Of a DNA stretch of 64,000 bases, positions 54,718 through 63,756 are shown one piece after another. A program made the translations under genes and the position numbers. Under the pieces are notes generated by a model that saw nothing but the letters and a program-made list of their open reading frames with translations, was not told the origin of the DNA and made no database searches. Source of the stretch: Gammaproteobacteria bacterium UBA2679 (GTDB lineage: Bacteria > Pseudomonadota > Gammaproteobacteria > Pseudomonadales > Oleiphilaceae); NCBI GenBank assembly GCA_002354735.1, contig DEMD01000007.1, forward strand, positions 150,161-214,160. Reading direction: 5' to 3'. Positions within the stretch are counted from its first letter, which is position 1, and every line of letters begins with the position of its first letter.

Positions 54718-55659
54718 CTAATTGAAAATGAGATCTGACGCAGTCTGCTCGGCCTCGAGTGGAATGAAGCGGGCGCAGGCATTCTCGGGACAGTGGGTGA
54801 TTTCGCCGACATAGATGGCGTCGCCATCGCTATACAGATCGATTCTCACGAAGCCGAAGTAGCTGCTGAGCTTTTCGGCCACCGAGATCATTTCCGGCAT
54901 GTTCTTCGGGAGCTCATAGGGCCCCAATTCACGGGGCCGCTTCATCGAAAAGTCCTGCTCGTTCATCGCACCATCGTAGTATTTTCTGGTGTGAACGTGA
55001 TGACGACCAATATCGACCTGTAGCAGCTTCACCTTGCCGTTGAAGCAAAAGAATTTGTAGTCCTCACCCTTGGTACCACCAAACAGAATCGGCTCGATGA
55101 TGACCTTTGGCTCTGCATAGCGGTAATTCACTTCGCGCTTGTAGAGATAGTAATTCAAGTCGAACCAGGCTTTGATTTCTGCTTTGTCGATGGGCTCTCC
55201 GTCGCGCCGGAGAATGACTCGACCACTGCCATGGGTGGGCTTGATACAGCAGCTTGCGGGGAAGTCAAAAGCGTCGATTTCGGCTTTCGACTCCAGCACG
55301 GCTATGGATTCGATGTTGTACTTGTCGCCCACGGTTGCCGCAACGAAGTGCTTCACGAGCGCCTTGTCCGAAGTGAACTGACGCAAGGGGCTCAGCATCT
55401 CCTTAGAGGTCTTGAGTCGGAACAGGTAGTCATTCAGGAGCATTCCCGAGCCTGGCTTGCGCCTATGGGCACGGAGAAACAGCAGATAAGAAAAGATATA
55501 GTCACCGGTGCGTGTCTTCGGCAGCGACTGGAGTACGCGGGCCAATACTTTCGTAAGCAAGTGAATTCCTCTTCCATGTAGGCGAGTGCGACCCAGCCCT
55601 GTAAAGAACTTACAGGCTATGGCCGGGACTCTAGCAGAGACCTGGTTGGTCGTTAGCAA
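54718..55659 (-). CDS. TupA-like ATP-grasp protein
   Basis: 313 residues related to TupA-type ATP-grasp ligases. Motifs: SDKALVKHFVAATVGDKY, SCCIKPTHGSGRVIL (ATP-binding lysine and glycine loop), KVIIEPILFGG, GEDYKFFCFNGKVKLLQVD, and C-terminal RIDLYSDGDAIYVGEIT with the metal-binding acidic residues. TupA itself is implicated in attaching polyglutamate to teichuronopeptide, so an amino-acid or peptide decoration of the polysaccharide is plausible. Convergent with the flippase, three bases apart. Confidence 0.85.
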   Translation of the reverse strand: MLTTNQVSARVPAIACKFFTGLGRTRLHGRGIHLLTKVLARVLQSLPKTRTGDYIFSYLLFLRAHRRKPGSGMLLNDYLFRLKTSKEMLSPLRQFTSDKALVKHFVAATVGDKYNIESIAVLESKAEIDAFDFPASCCIKPTHGSGRVILRRDGEPIDKAEIKAWFDLNYYLYKREVNYRYAEPKVIIEPILFGGTKGEDYKFFCFNGKVKLLQVDIGRHHVHTRKYYDGAMNEQDFSMKRPRELGPYELPKNMPEMISVAEKLSSYFGFVRIDLYSDGDAIYVGEITHCPENACARFIPLEAEQTASDLIFN

Positions 55660-55674
55660 AACTTATGGTTGACC

Positions 55675-56790
55675 TTAGCCCGCTTTCGAGAGCACCTGGT
55701 TTTCCTCTTCATACCATCGGGAAAGGTCCCGCCCTGTTAGATTTTCAAGTTTGATGACATCCTCACGGTAGTAGTCTCTGATCCTGGCTTTGAAGTCCGC
55801 TGAAAGTTCCAGCTTTGCCGACTCCTTTGTGAGTAAGCCAAGCAGCACCTTATGCAGGTTAATCTTACGCAAGGCGACCAGTAGCCAGTTCATCTTCATG
55901 GCCACAAGCGCACGGGGTAATAGGAACAGAAACCGCCCAACCCAGGGGAATCTCGCTTTTTTCGCTGCGTTTGACTTCCTCTCGAGCCCTGCTGGAACGA
56001 ATCTGGCGTCGACGCCGAGAAACTCATACATCCGGGCCACCGTGCCGGCTCTGTCTTTGCGGATGTCGTCCATGAAAAACAGCAGCACCTGGCTTCGGTC
56101 GCAGCGCTTGTAGAGCCGCTCGATCTGCTCGCCATACAGCCCCTGCTCCAGATAGCGACCGTCGCTGCGGATCTCCTCCTCGATAGACCCCTTCGCGATA
56201 CCAATGTAGTCATGGTTCATCCGGTAGTGGGAGACGAGCCGCTCCAGCGGATCTCTGAGGCAAATCAGCAACTTGATCTCCGGGTTGTAATCCAGGATGT
56301 TGTCGATCGCGTCGGGATCAGCGATGTACAGCGGCGTGTACTCTCCGCGTATGGCATCGGCGCTGCAGTGCGAAAAATGCTGGTGGTACCAGTGCAGGCT
56401 TTGCTGCCGCTGAGGATTGGCCCCTTCGTTCCCTGGCGATGCGAGCGAGTTGAAGTAGCGGACTTCCTTGGGCTCTGAGAGACAGATTTGCGGATGCGCA
56501 GCCAGCATGTCCGCCAGCCAGGAACTACCACCCTTGGTAACGCCGATCCCGATGAACTCTATAGGTTTCATCTGCTTGTAGACCTCCTTTTCATATTGCC
56601 TGATGACGACTCGCGCCCGCTCGACATCGTCGTCAGCAACCATAACACGCACATGACCGTGTGCTGCCAACTCGCCCACCCCGCCCTGGAGAAACTCCCC
56701 TGTCACCCACGCCAGCACCTCTTCGTGCTCCAGACGTGACTTGAGCAGGTATGCTTCTATAGTATTCGAAGCTTCGTATACAACTTTCAT
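55675..56790 (-). CDS. DUF2007 domain fused to a sulfotransferase
   Basis: 371 residues in two parts. Residues 1-68 form a DUF2007 (putative signal transducing) domain: VVYEASNTIEAYLLKSRLE, GEFLQGGVGELAAHGHVRVM, ADDDVERARVVI. Residues 74-371 are a PAPS-dependent sulfotransferase: GIGVTKGGSSWLADMLAAHP (5'-phosphosulfate loop), YTPLYIADP, and ICLRDPLERLVSHYRMNHDY (3'-phosphate loop). The internal M74 (ATG 56571) is preceded by AAAAGGAGGT about ten bases away, a perfect ribosome site, so a separate 298-residue sulfotransferase may also be made. It would sulfate the polysaccharide or a lipid. Confidence 0.85.
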   Translation of the reverse strand: MKVVYEASNTIEAYLLKSRLEHEEVLAWVTGEFLQGGVGELAAHGHVRVMVADDDVERARVVIRQYEKEVYKQMKPIEFIGIGVTKGGSSWLADMLAAHPQICLSEPKEVRYFNSLASPGNEGANPQRQQSLHWYHQHFSHCSADAIRGEYTPLYIADPDAIDNILDYNPEIKLLICLRDPLERLVSHYRMNHDYIGIAKGSIEEEIRSDGRYLEQGLYGEQIERLYKRCDRSQVLLFFMDDIRKDRAGTVARMYEFLGVDARFVPAGLERKSNAAKKARFPWVGRFLFLLPRALVAMKMNWLLVALRKINLHKVLLGLLTKESAKLELSADFKARIRDYYREDVIKLENLTGRDLSRWYEEENQVLSKAG

Positions 56791-56809
56791 CTATTACCCA
56801 AGGAAAACT

Positions 56810-57760
56810 GTGTCAGACCGCCGCCGGTTCATAATCGTCATTAACGCTGCCGCTGGGAACCAGAAGAATGAACACCTGCTGGAATGTATCAGCAGGCACA
56901 TTCCGACCGAATCACTGCTGAAAACCGATCAGCTGCATCCGGGGCCCGACTTCGAGCAGGACGTTGATCGCGCCATCCGAGACGCCGCAGCCGAAAAAGC
57001 GGTACTGCTCATCGCAGGTGGCGACGGAACCGTCAACACCTTCCTGGGCCGTATGTCGGTGCTGAATTCTACAGTAGGCAAAACAACGCTCGCTATCATC
57101 CCAAGGGGTACATTTAACTACTTTGCCCGGGACCACGGCATTCCTACTGAAGCCAATGAAGCAATAATCAACGCCCTCGAAGGGGTGGCACAGCCGGTGC
57201 CGCTATGCTGGGTGAACCGTGAGCCCTTCTGTGTGAGTGCGAGCCTCGGCGTCTACCCAAAGATCATGAAGGCACGCGAGCGCATTCTGGCGAAAACCGG
57301 GCGATCCCGGTTCGCAGCGGTGCTCACCAGCATCTGGGTGTTCCTGACGAATCAGAAGCGCTCACTGATCTCTATTGAGCACGGCACCCAGGTACGGCAG
57401 ATGAAAACGCCGCTGGTGGTGGTGACCTGCAGCCAGACCCAGATCGAGACCTTCGACATGCCTGAAGCAAGTCATCTGGACAAAGGCTTCATGATTCTAT
57501 TCGCCATGCGAGGGCGCACCAGTATTCGTATGCTGTTTGCATTGCTCAAAAGCGCGTTCGGCGGTATCCGCAATGTTGAAGAGATCAGTTACGAACCCGT
57601 TCAGAAGCTACAGATCACCTATCCGCGCATCCGCCGCCGGAAAACCATCGAGGTTGCGGTCGATGGCGAAATCCGCCGGCTGCAGAACCCGCTGATCTTC
57701 CGGGTCGAGCACGAAGCGGCTCAGGTCATCGTGCCTGCAAAGAGTCGGGAAGATGAATGA
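56810..57760 (+). CDS. Diacylglycerol-kinase-catalytic-domain protein (YegS/DagK-like)
   Basis: 316 residues from GTG 56810, preceded by AAGGA. The lipid-kinase domain shows VINAAAGNQKN, LLIAGGDGTVNTFLGRM (nucleotide-binding GGDGT), IIPRGTFNYFARDHGIP, and a C-terminal VAVDGEI. Family members phosphorylate diacylglycerol, phosphatidylglycerol or sphingosine-like lipids. The frame is open 23 codons further upstream, overlapping the divergent sulfotransferase, but without a ribosome site. Its stop overlaps the start of a truncated metallophosphoesterase (ATGA). Confidence 0.88.
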   Translation: MSDRRRFIIVINAAAGNQKNEHLLECISRHIPTESLLKTDQLHPGPDFEQDVDRAIRDAAAEKAVLLIAGGDGTVNTFLGRMSVLNSTVGKTTLAIIPRGTFNYFARDHGIPTEANEAIINALEGVAQPVPLCWVNREPFCVSASLGVYPKIMKARERILAKTGRSRFAAVLTSIWVFLTNQKRSLISIEHGTQVRQMKTPLVVVTCSQTQIETFDMPEASHLDKGFMILFAMRGRTSIRMLFALLKSAFGGIRNVEEISYEPVQKLQITYPRIRRRKTIEVAVDGEIRRLQNPLIFRVEHEAAQVIVPAKSREDE

Positions 57761-57849
57761 ATATACTGTACATTTCAGATACCCACTTCGGTACTGAAAT
57801 ACAGAGCACTATTGAGGGGTTTACCCTGCTTGGAACTTTCTCTGACTGA
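57757..57849 (+). pseudogene. Truncated metallophosphoesterase N-terminus
   Basis: Starts by ATGA overlap with the lipid-kinase stop, as an authentic downstream operon gene would. The first 14 residues (MNILYISDTHFGTE) are the first motif (DxH) of calcineurin-like phosphoesterases, but the frame leaves the family and stops after 30 codons (TGA 57847). The rest of the gene is gone; the breakpoint lies around 57800. Lipid kinase followed by metallophosphoesterase is a common gene pair elsewhere. Confidence 0.7.
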
Positions 57850-57968
57850 CAAGTAACTTAGTCGCAGTGGGCTCTCATGAAAACAGGCTTCCTGAAAGCG
57901 AGTTGGTGATTTTCAGCTAAACTGAATTTAGCTGACCACCTTAATAGCTTTGGAAACATTTCGATATC

Positions 57969-58919
57969 ATGAAAAACTTCGCTCTTGTCGGCGCTGCTGG
58001 CTATATAGCACCGAGACATATGAACGCAATCAAAACTACTGGAAATGTCCTAGTTGCTGCGCTGGATAAGAGTGATTCAGTGGGTGTTATCGACTCCTAC
58101 TTTCCTGAGGCACGCTTCTTCACCGAGTTTGAACGATTTGATCGCTATGTAGATAAACTCCGAAGGGCTCAAGCGGCACAGGCAATTGACTACGTCGCTA
58201 TCTGCTCGCCAAACTACCTTCACGATGCGCATGTCCGCTTCGCTTTCCGCTCTGGTGCTGATGCCATATGCGAGAAACCACTTGTTCTTAACCCGTGGAA
58301 TATCGATGGTCTTGCCGAAATTGAGGAGGCGACAGGTCGTCGGGTCAACAATATTCTGCAGCTACGACTTCATCCGTCTTTGATTAAGTTGAAAGCGCGT
58401 GTCGATCAGGAGAAGCGTGACCACAAGTACGAGCTGGATCTGACGTATATCACATCTCGCGGAAAATGGTATCTCTCATCCTGGAAAGGCGATGAGACTA
58501 AATCCGGTGGTATTGCGACGAACATCGGTGTCCACTTCTTCGATATGCTGTACTGGATCTTTGGGAGTCTTCAACGCAACGAGTCGCATATCTCTACTCC
58601 GTCAAAAGCTTCCGGATATTTGGAGTTTGAGAATGCGCGAGTACGGTGGTTTCTATCGATTGACGAAGCAGACCTTCCCGACAAAGTGAAGGAGGCCGGA
58701 CAGAGAACTTATCGGTCACTGAGTCTCGATGGTGAGGAGATCGAGTTCTCCGATGGTTTTACCGAACTACACAACGATAGCTATCGCAAGATACTCGCCG
58801 GTGAAGGCTTTGGCGTGAACGAATGCCGTACAGCCATTCAGATCGTTCACGACATCCGCAACAGCCGCTGCCGAACAAGCCCACTAGACCCTCATCCCTT
58901 TGCGAAAGCGAAACTATGA
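57969..58919 (+). CDS. wbpB: UDP-N-acetylglucosaminuronate 3-dehydrogenase (WbpB/WlbA type)
   Basis: NAD-dependent Gfo/Idh/MocA oxidoreductase, 316 residues. It begins [20 protein letters not shown], followed by [18 protein letters not shown] and [21 protein letters not shown] (catalytic lysine in EKP), and [15 protein letters not shown]. These match WbpB/WlbA, which oxidises UDP-GlcNAcA at C3. First gene after the truncated phosphoesterase; base composition turns more A+T-rich. Overlaps the next gene by four bases. Confidence 0.92.
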   Translation: MKNFALVGAAGYIAPRHMNAIKTTGNVLVAALDKSDSVGVIDSYFPEARFFTEFERFDRYVDKLRRAQAAQAIDYVAICSPNYLHDAHVRFAFRSGADAICEKPLVLNPWNIDGLAEIEEATGRRVNNILQLRLHPSLIKLKARVDQEKRDHKYELDLTYITSRGKWYLSSWKGDETKSGGIATNIGVHFFDMLYWIFGSLQRNESHISTPSKASGYLEFENARVRWFLSIDEADLPDKVKEAGQRTYRSLSLDGEEIEFSDGFTELHNDSYRKILAGEGFGVNECRTAIQIVHDIRNSRCRTSPLDPHPFAKAKL

Positions 58920-59500
58920 AAGAGCTCTTCATCCACCCTTCAGCAATAGTAGACGAGGGAGCAGAAATTGGCTCAGGCACGAAAATCTGGCATTGGTGTC
59001 ACGTTTCAGCAGGCGCAAGGATTGGTGAGGATTGTTCATTTGGTCAAAATGCTTTTGTAGCAAATGACGTAACCATCGGCAGAAATGTAAAAGTTCAGAA
59101 TAACGTCTCCATCTATGACGGCGTAACGATCGAAGACGATGTCTTCTGCGGCCCGAGCGCCGTATTCACTAACGTCTTCAATCCGCGTTCAGCTGTCTCC
59201 CGCAAACATGAATATAGAAAAACGCTTGTTCGAACGGGCGCATCGCTAGGTGCGAATTGTACTATCGTCTGCGGCAACACTGTTGGGCGTTATGCCTTCA
59301 TAGCAGCAGGATCCGTGCTCACCACAGACGCCAAAGACTACGCCCTTATGATGGGAGTGCCTGCCAGACACGTAGGCTGGATGAGCGAGTTCGGAGAGCG
59401 ACTGAACTTGCCGGTCAGTGGGAGGGGAAGCGATATTTGTCCTCTATCCGGAACCGTTTACAAGCTTGAAGGTAATACACTTTATGCGGAGGCGAATTGA
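58916..59500 (+). CDS. wbpD: UDP-2-acetamido-3-amino-2,3-dideoxy-glucuronate N-acetyltransferase (WbpD/WlbB type)
   Basis: Left-handed beta-helix acetyltransferase, 194 residues. Hexapeptide repeats run from [20 protein letters not shown] to [38 protein letters not shown] and [14 protein letters not shown] are typical of WbpD/WlbB. It acetylates the 3-amino group to give UDP-GlcNAc(3NAc)A. ATG 58916 overlaps the wbpB stop. Confidence 0.92.
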   Translation: MKELFIHPSAIVDEGAEIGSGTKIWHWCHVSAGARIGEDCSFGQNAFVANDVTIGRNVKVQNNVSIYDGVTIEDDVFCGPSAVFTNVFNPRSAVSRKHEYRKTLVRTGASLGANCTIVCGNTVGRYAFIAAGSVLTTDAKDYALMMGVPARHVGWMSEFGERLNLPVSGRGSDICPLSGTVYKLEGNTLYAEAN

Positions 59501-60621
59501 AGCCTATGCAGTTTCTAGACCTTAAGCAACAATACTTACTCAATAAAGACCGGATTGACCGCCGCATTCACCAAGTTTTGGAACATGGCAACTTCATCAT
59601 GGGGCCTGAGGTTTCCGAGCTTGAAAACGAGCTCGCAGCTTATGTTGGTGTTAGGCACTGCGTCACCTGCGCGAGTGGCACCGATGCCTTACTGATGGCT
59701 GTTTTAGCTCTGGGCGTAAAAGCTGGTGACGAGGTAATTGTTCCAGATTTCAGCTTTTTTGCCACCGCAGAAATTCTACTGTTGTTAGGGATCAAACCAG
59801 TCTATGTGGATGTCAGTGAGATTGATTTCAACATCGACCCTCATCTCATCAGAAATTATATTACAGACAAAACCAAAGCTATCATCGCAGTGAGTCTCTA
59901 TGGCCAGTGCGCAGACTTTAATCAACTCAATGCATTGGCAGCGGAGTATGGCCTGGCCGTCATCGAAGATGGCGCGCAGAGCTTCGGAGCCATCCGTAAT
60001 GGGAAAAAGTCCGGGGCGCTTTGTAGCATCGGATGCACAAGTTTCTTCCCTTCCAAACCGCTCGGTTGTTATGGCGATGGAGGCGCTTGCTTCACTGACG
60101 ATGACGCTATCGCTGAAAATCTGAAAAGTATACGCGTCCACGGGCAGACCAAACGTTACGTCCATGACAATGTAGGCATCAACGGCCGCTTGGACACTAT
60201 TCAAGCGGCTATCTTGTTGGAAAAGCTTCCTTTGCTGGACGGTGAGATTGAGCAGCGAAACAGAATAGCCAGAACCTACTCTGCCGAGCTTGGTGGGCTT
60301 GACCGCTTGATTGCGCCGTCCATAGTCGCAAACTCTATCCATGCTTTTGGCCAGTATACGCTGCGCGTCGGCTCTCATCTCCGCGAACCGCTGCTTGCCT
60401 ACCTTTCAGAGCGAGAAATCCCCACTGCCATTCATTATCCAGCTACTCTGTCTTCTCAGAAGGCGAACCAAAAAGCTGGAGTGACGGTCAGCGCGAACAA
60501 CGTTGTCGCTGAGCAGATGGCCAGGGAAGTATTCAGCATTCCAGTCCACCCTTATCTCGAGCCGGATGAGCAACATACGGTGATTGAGGCAATTCGCACT
60601 TTTCTTGAGAAAACCGAATGA
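59497..60621 (+). CDS. wbpE: UDP-2-acetamido-2-deoxy-3-oxo-glucuronate aminotransferase (WbpE/WlbC type)
   Basis: PLP enzyme of the DegT/DnrJ/EryC1 family, 374 residues. PLP lysine K187 in [30 protein letters not shown] and [10 protein letters not shown] are conserved. It supplies the 3-amino group between WbpB and WbpD. TTG 59497 overlaps the previous stop; ATG 59506 three codons on is an alternative. The pathway partners WbpA and WbpI are not in the window. Confidence 0.92.
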   Translation: MKPMQFLDLKQQYLLNKDRIDRRIHQVLEHGNFIMGPEVSELENELAAYVGVRHCVTCASGTDALLMAVLALGVKAGDEVIVPDFSFFATAEILLLLGIKPVYVDVSEIDFNIDPHLIRNYITDKTKAIIAVSLYGQCADFNQLNALAAEYGLAVIEDGAQSFGAIRNGKKSGALCSIGCTSFFPSKPLGCYGDGGACFTDDDAIAENLKSIRVHGQTKRYVHDNVGINGRLDTIQAAILLEKLPLLDGEIEQRNRIARTYSAELGGLDRLIAPSIVANSIHAFGQYTLRVGSHLREPLLAYLSEREIPTAIHYPATLSSQKANQKAGVTVSANNVVAEQMAREVFSIPVHPYLEPDEQHTVIEAIRTFLEKTE

Positions 60622-61613
60622 TCATCGAAGGTAAAAAGATCTTCATAACCGGGGGCACCGGTTTCATGGGTTCCCGTCTCGTAGAGCAATTTGTCGATAA
60701 CAACCAGATTATCGTATATGACAATTTCGCTCGGGACGTCCTGTCCTCAAGTGCTTTGTCGCGTCACAAAAATCTCTCGATCATCAAAGGAGATGTACTT
60801 GATGTAAGTGCCCTTACTCATGCGATGAATGGCTCGAACGTAGTAATTCATGCGGCAGCAATTGCAGGTATTGACAACACGTTGAAGAACCCTGTCGAAA
60901 CAATGCGAGTCAATATGATTGGCACTGCCAATGCTCTGGAGGCAGCAACAGCTACCAAATCCTCCGTAGAGCGCTTCCTGGAATTTTCGACTTCCGAGGT
61001 ATTCGGTAGTCGCGCCTATATGGTTGACGAGACCTCATCTACTGTTACGGGAGCAGTTGGCGAGGCAAGATGGACCTACGCTGTGAGTAAACTTGCCGGG
61101 GAACATTTGACGCACGCTTATTTCAGGCAGTTCGGACTACCCACTGTCACAGTGCGTCCTTTCAATATTTATGGCCCGGGACAGATCGGTGAGGGCGCGA
61201 TATCAATCATGATACGCAGGGCTTTAAAGGACGAGCCAATTTTCATATTTGGAGATGGCAGCCAAATACGCGCTTGGTGCTTCATTGATGACATGCTGAA
61301 GGGCCTGACGCGATGCCTAACCGACGATAAGGCCATAGGGCAATCGTTCAATCTCGGAAATGCCAGAGCGGTGACAACGATTTACGGGCTTGCCCAGACG
61401 ATCTGCAGAGTCGTGAATTCCAAGTCGGAGATCATTTTCAAGCCCAAGCTCTCAGCGGACATCGAGCTGAGAATACCGAGTCTCGACAAGGCTCGCGATA
61501 TGATAGGTTTTGAAGCAGCTGTCGATCTTGAAGCTGGGCTCCGTATCACGGCCGAGTGGATAAGGGACAACGAGGCTCAGTTTCAGCCGCTACCCGACAT
61601 TTTCGTCAAGTGA
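60618..61613 (+). CDS. Extended SDR nucleotide-sugar epimerase/dehydratase, ArnA-dehydrogenase-like
   Basis: 331 residues. NAD-binding TGGTGFMG at 11-18, TSEVFG at 124-129 and the YxxxK pair Y153/K157. The segment [14 protein letters not shown] is close to the ArnA/UDP-xylose-synthase family (ArnA: GPVNKPRWIYSVSK), and the arginine in [10 protein letters not shown] fits the position of the ArnA catalytic arginine. This favours an oxidative decarboxylase acting on a UDP-uronate, but a 4-epimerase or 4,6-dehydratase cannot be excluded. ATG overlaps the wbpE stop. Confidence 0.8.
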   Translation: MIIEGKKIFITGGTGFMGSRLVEQFVDNNQIIVYDNFARDVLSSSALSRHKNLSIIKGDVLDVSALTHAMNGSNVVIHAAAIAGIDNTLKNPVETMRVNMIGTANALEAATATKSSVERFLEFSTSEVFGSRAYMVDETSSTVTGAVGEARWTYAVSKLAGEHLTHAYFRQFGLPTVTVRPFNIYGPGQIGEGAISIMIRRALKDEPIFIFGDGSQIRAWCFIDDMLKGLTRCLTDDKAIGQSFNLGNARAVTTIYGLAQTICRVVNSKSEIIFKPKLSADIELRIPSLDKARDMIGFEAAVDLEAGLRITAEWIRDNEAQFQPLPDIFVK

Positions 61614-61619
61614 AATAAT

Positions 61620-62726
61620 ATGCTCAAGCTATCCAAGCCCAACCTGCCAGAGCCTGGCATCCAAGCTGTAGTAGAAGTGCTGCGCTCTGGTGACCTTGTC
61701 GCTGGAAACAATGTAAACGCCTTCGAACAGGCTCTCGCAGATTTTCTTGAAGTTCCATATGCCTTTCTGGTGAGCTCGGGTACGGCGGCTCTGCACCTGA
61801 GCCTCCTTGCGATAGGCCTTGAGGTGGGCGATGAGGTTATCGTTCCCGGATTCACCTTTCCTGCCACCGCAAATGCCGTAAAGCTTTGTGGCGCGGAAGT
61901 TATCTTTGCCGATGTAGATAGTTCGTATTGCCTGACGGTAGATTCGATCAAAGAGTGCGTTGCAGGACGTGACACATCGAAAATAAAGGGCATTGTAGTT
62001 GTTCATGAGTTTGGCCACATGGCTGACATGGCTGGATTGGGTGATTTCGCCGCAGAGATGGGCTGGTGGATTATTGAAGATGCGGCGTGTGCGCTGGGTG
62101 CCGAGAGCCCGGCGGGAAAAGCTGGAACGGTCGGGTCATTAGGCTGTTATTCATTCCATCCTCGCAAAACACTGACGACCGGCGAAGGTGGTTTAGTAGT
62201 TTGCAAAGACTCTGCACTTGCGAATAAGGTGGCGCTGTTACGTAGCCACGGCATCCAAAGGACTAAACATGGTATCGACTTCCTGATCGCTGGCTTCAAC
62301 TACCGTATGACCGACTTCCAGGCTGCTCTCGGGCTTCACCAGCTTCAGTTGTTGCCAGACTGGATTAGAACAAGACGACATCTGGCCTCCGTTTACTCGG
62401 AATTACTGAAAGAGCTCCATGGAGTCACCGTACCTGTCGGCCTGCCAGGTCACTCGTGGCAAACCTATATGATCGTACTTGATCAGAGGTTCGACCGTGA
62501 CCAGGTTATAGCCAATATGCTTGCACAGGGCTTTCAGACAAATCTCGGAGCGCAGGCCCTGCCCTCACTTTCCGTATTCAAGACGCAGAGCGGGGAACGC
62601 TGTTGTCCTGTCGCGACTAATCTATACAGGCAAGGGCTCGCGCTCCCGTTTTGCGAGCAGTATTCAGAGCAAGATCTTCAACGCGTGTGTCGTGCGTTGG
62701 AAAACTGTCTGCGTGAAGCTCATTAG
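61620..62726 (+). CDS. DegT/DnrJ/EryC1 sugar aminotransferase
   Basis: 368 residues with the PLP lysine K183 in SFHPRKTLTTGEGG, SSGTAALHLSLLAIGL and IIEDAACALGA. This ArnB-like subgroup typically aminates C4 of a 4-keto sugar nucleotide. It follows the SDR by six bases, so the pair probably makes a 4-amino sugar. The formyltransferase comes next. Confidence 0.85.
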   Translation: MLKLSKPNLPEPGIQAVVEVLRSGDLVAGNNVNAFEQALADFLEVPYAFLVSSGTAALHLSLLAIGLEVGDEVIVPGFTFPATANAVKLCGAEVIFADVDSSYCLTVDSIKECVAGRDTSKIKGIVVVHEFGHMADMAGLGDFAAEMGWWIIEDAACALGAESPAGKAGTVGSLGCYSFHPRKTLTTGEGGLVVCKDSALANKVALLRSHGIQRTKHGIDFLIAGFNYRMTDFQAALGLHQLQLLPDWIRTRRHLASVYSELLKELHGVTVPVGLPGHSWQTYMIVLDQRFDRDQVIANMLAQGFQTNLGAQALPSLSVFKTQSGERCCPVATNLYRQGLALPFCEQYSEQDLQRVCRALENCLREAH

Positions 62727-62779
62727 AGCTCTTCCACAGGCAAGCAAGAAGTTACCCTCATTCACAGGTTGACGGAATT

Positions 62780-63721
62780 TTGGGGCGCCAATTGAATTCT
62801 TCAGCTCGCAAAGCCTTATTTCTTGGAAGCAAGAGTTTTGGACTTTCAATATTCAAAACCATCTTTGAAGCGTCTTCTCATATTGACTGGACTGTCCTCT
62901 GCCCCTCTGACGTCGGTGATAGCCGATCGTGTTACAACGACTATGTGGAATTCTGCGCCAGGCACGATCTGAAGCTTTTACTAGCATACTCTTTGAAGGA
63001 AGTAGCTATTGAAATAGATGCTTTTGCACCTGATGTTATGGTTGTCTGTGGCTATTACCGAATCCTGCCCAGGAACGTGTTGGATAAAGTTCCACTGGGG
63101 GTCTGGGGCATCCACAATAGCTTGCTACCCAAGTATCGAGGCGGGTCTCCCCTAGTGTGGCAAATTATCAACGATGAAAAAGTAATAGGCTCTTCCTTTT
63201 TCAAACTTGCCGATGGAACAGATGACGGAGACATTCTCTGTCAGGTGAGATTCCAGGCCCCGCGAGATATCACGATTTCGCAGGCCGGAGCGGCACTTGA
63301 GGGCCTATGGATCGAAAAGCTTTCAGCACACTGGGCTCGTCTCATTGCGGGTAATGCTGTAGCAACCCCCCAGGACCATCTCCTGGCAAGCTATTGCGCT
63401 CAACGAACTGAAGATGATGGCCAGATCAACTGGGACATGTCAGCTCGGGAAATCGATTGCTTTATCAGGGCTCAAGCTGCGCCCTATCCCCAGGCTTTCT
63501 TCGATTATCAAGGTAAAAAGGTGCGCGTGGTAAAGCATGGTGCAGATGAGCGTCTCATCTACGGCACCCCCGGGCAGGTGTTCAGTCGCACTGTCTCAGG
63601 AGAAGTCATCGTCGTTTGCGGAGGAAGTTCTGCCTTGCGCCTTGTTGAAGTGAGAACTGAGGAGTGCACATGTCCCGCGGGCGAAGTACTGGACTCTTTG
63701 AGCATACGTCTCAAGAGCTAA
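62780..63721 (+). CDS. Sugar N-formyltransferase (formyl-THF-dependent, ArnA/Fmt-like)
   Basis: 313 residues with the formyl_trans_N core: FAPDVMVVCGYYRILP, GIHNSLLPKYRGGSPLVW, LADGTDDGDIL, and a Fmt_C-like tail (DDGQINWDMSAREIDCFIRAQ, PYPQAFF). The catalytic His (112) and Asp (149) are present, but the usual catalytic Asn two before His is glycine 110 (VWGIHNSLLP). Likely formylates the 4-amino sugar made upstream. Start uncertain: TTG 62780 or TTG 62792, no ATG. Confidence 0.82.
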   Translation: MGRQLNSSARKALFLGSKSFGLSIFKTIFEASSHIDWTVLCPSDVGDSRSCYNDYVEFCARHDLKLLLAYSLKEVAIEIDAFAPDVMVVCGYYRILPRNVLDKVPLGVWGIHNSLLPKYRGGSPLVWQIINDEKVIGSSFFKLADGTDDGDILCQVRFQAPRDITISQAGAALEGLWIEKLSAHWARLIAGNAVATPQDHLLASYCAQRTEDDGQINWDMSAREIDCFIRAQAAPYPQAFFDYQGKKVRVVKHGADERLIYGTPGQVFSRTVSGEVIVVCGGSSALRLVEVRTEECTCPAGEVLDSLSIRLKS

Positions 63722-63729
63722 AATAAGCA

Positions 63730-63756
63730 GCTCCTAAATCGTTAAAAACCAGGAGC
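63730..63756. terminator. Hairpin between convergent genes
   Basis: GCTCCT (63730-63735) pairs with AGGAGC (63751-63756), loop of 15 AT-rich bases. It fills the gap between the formyltransferase stop and the minus-strand glycosyltransferase stop. T-rich bases follow on both strands, so it may be a weak bidirectional terminator. Confidence 0.4.
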
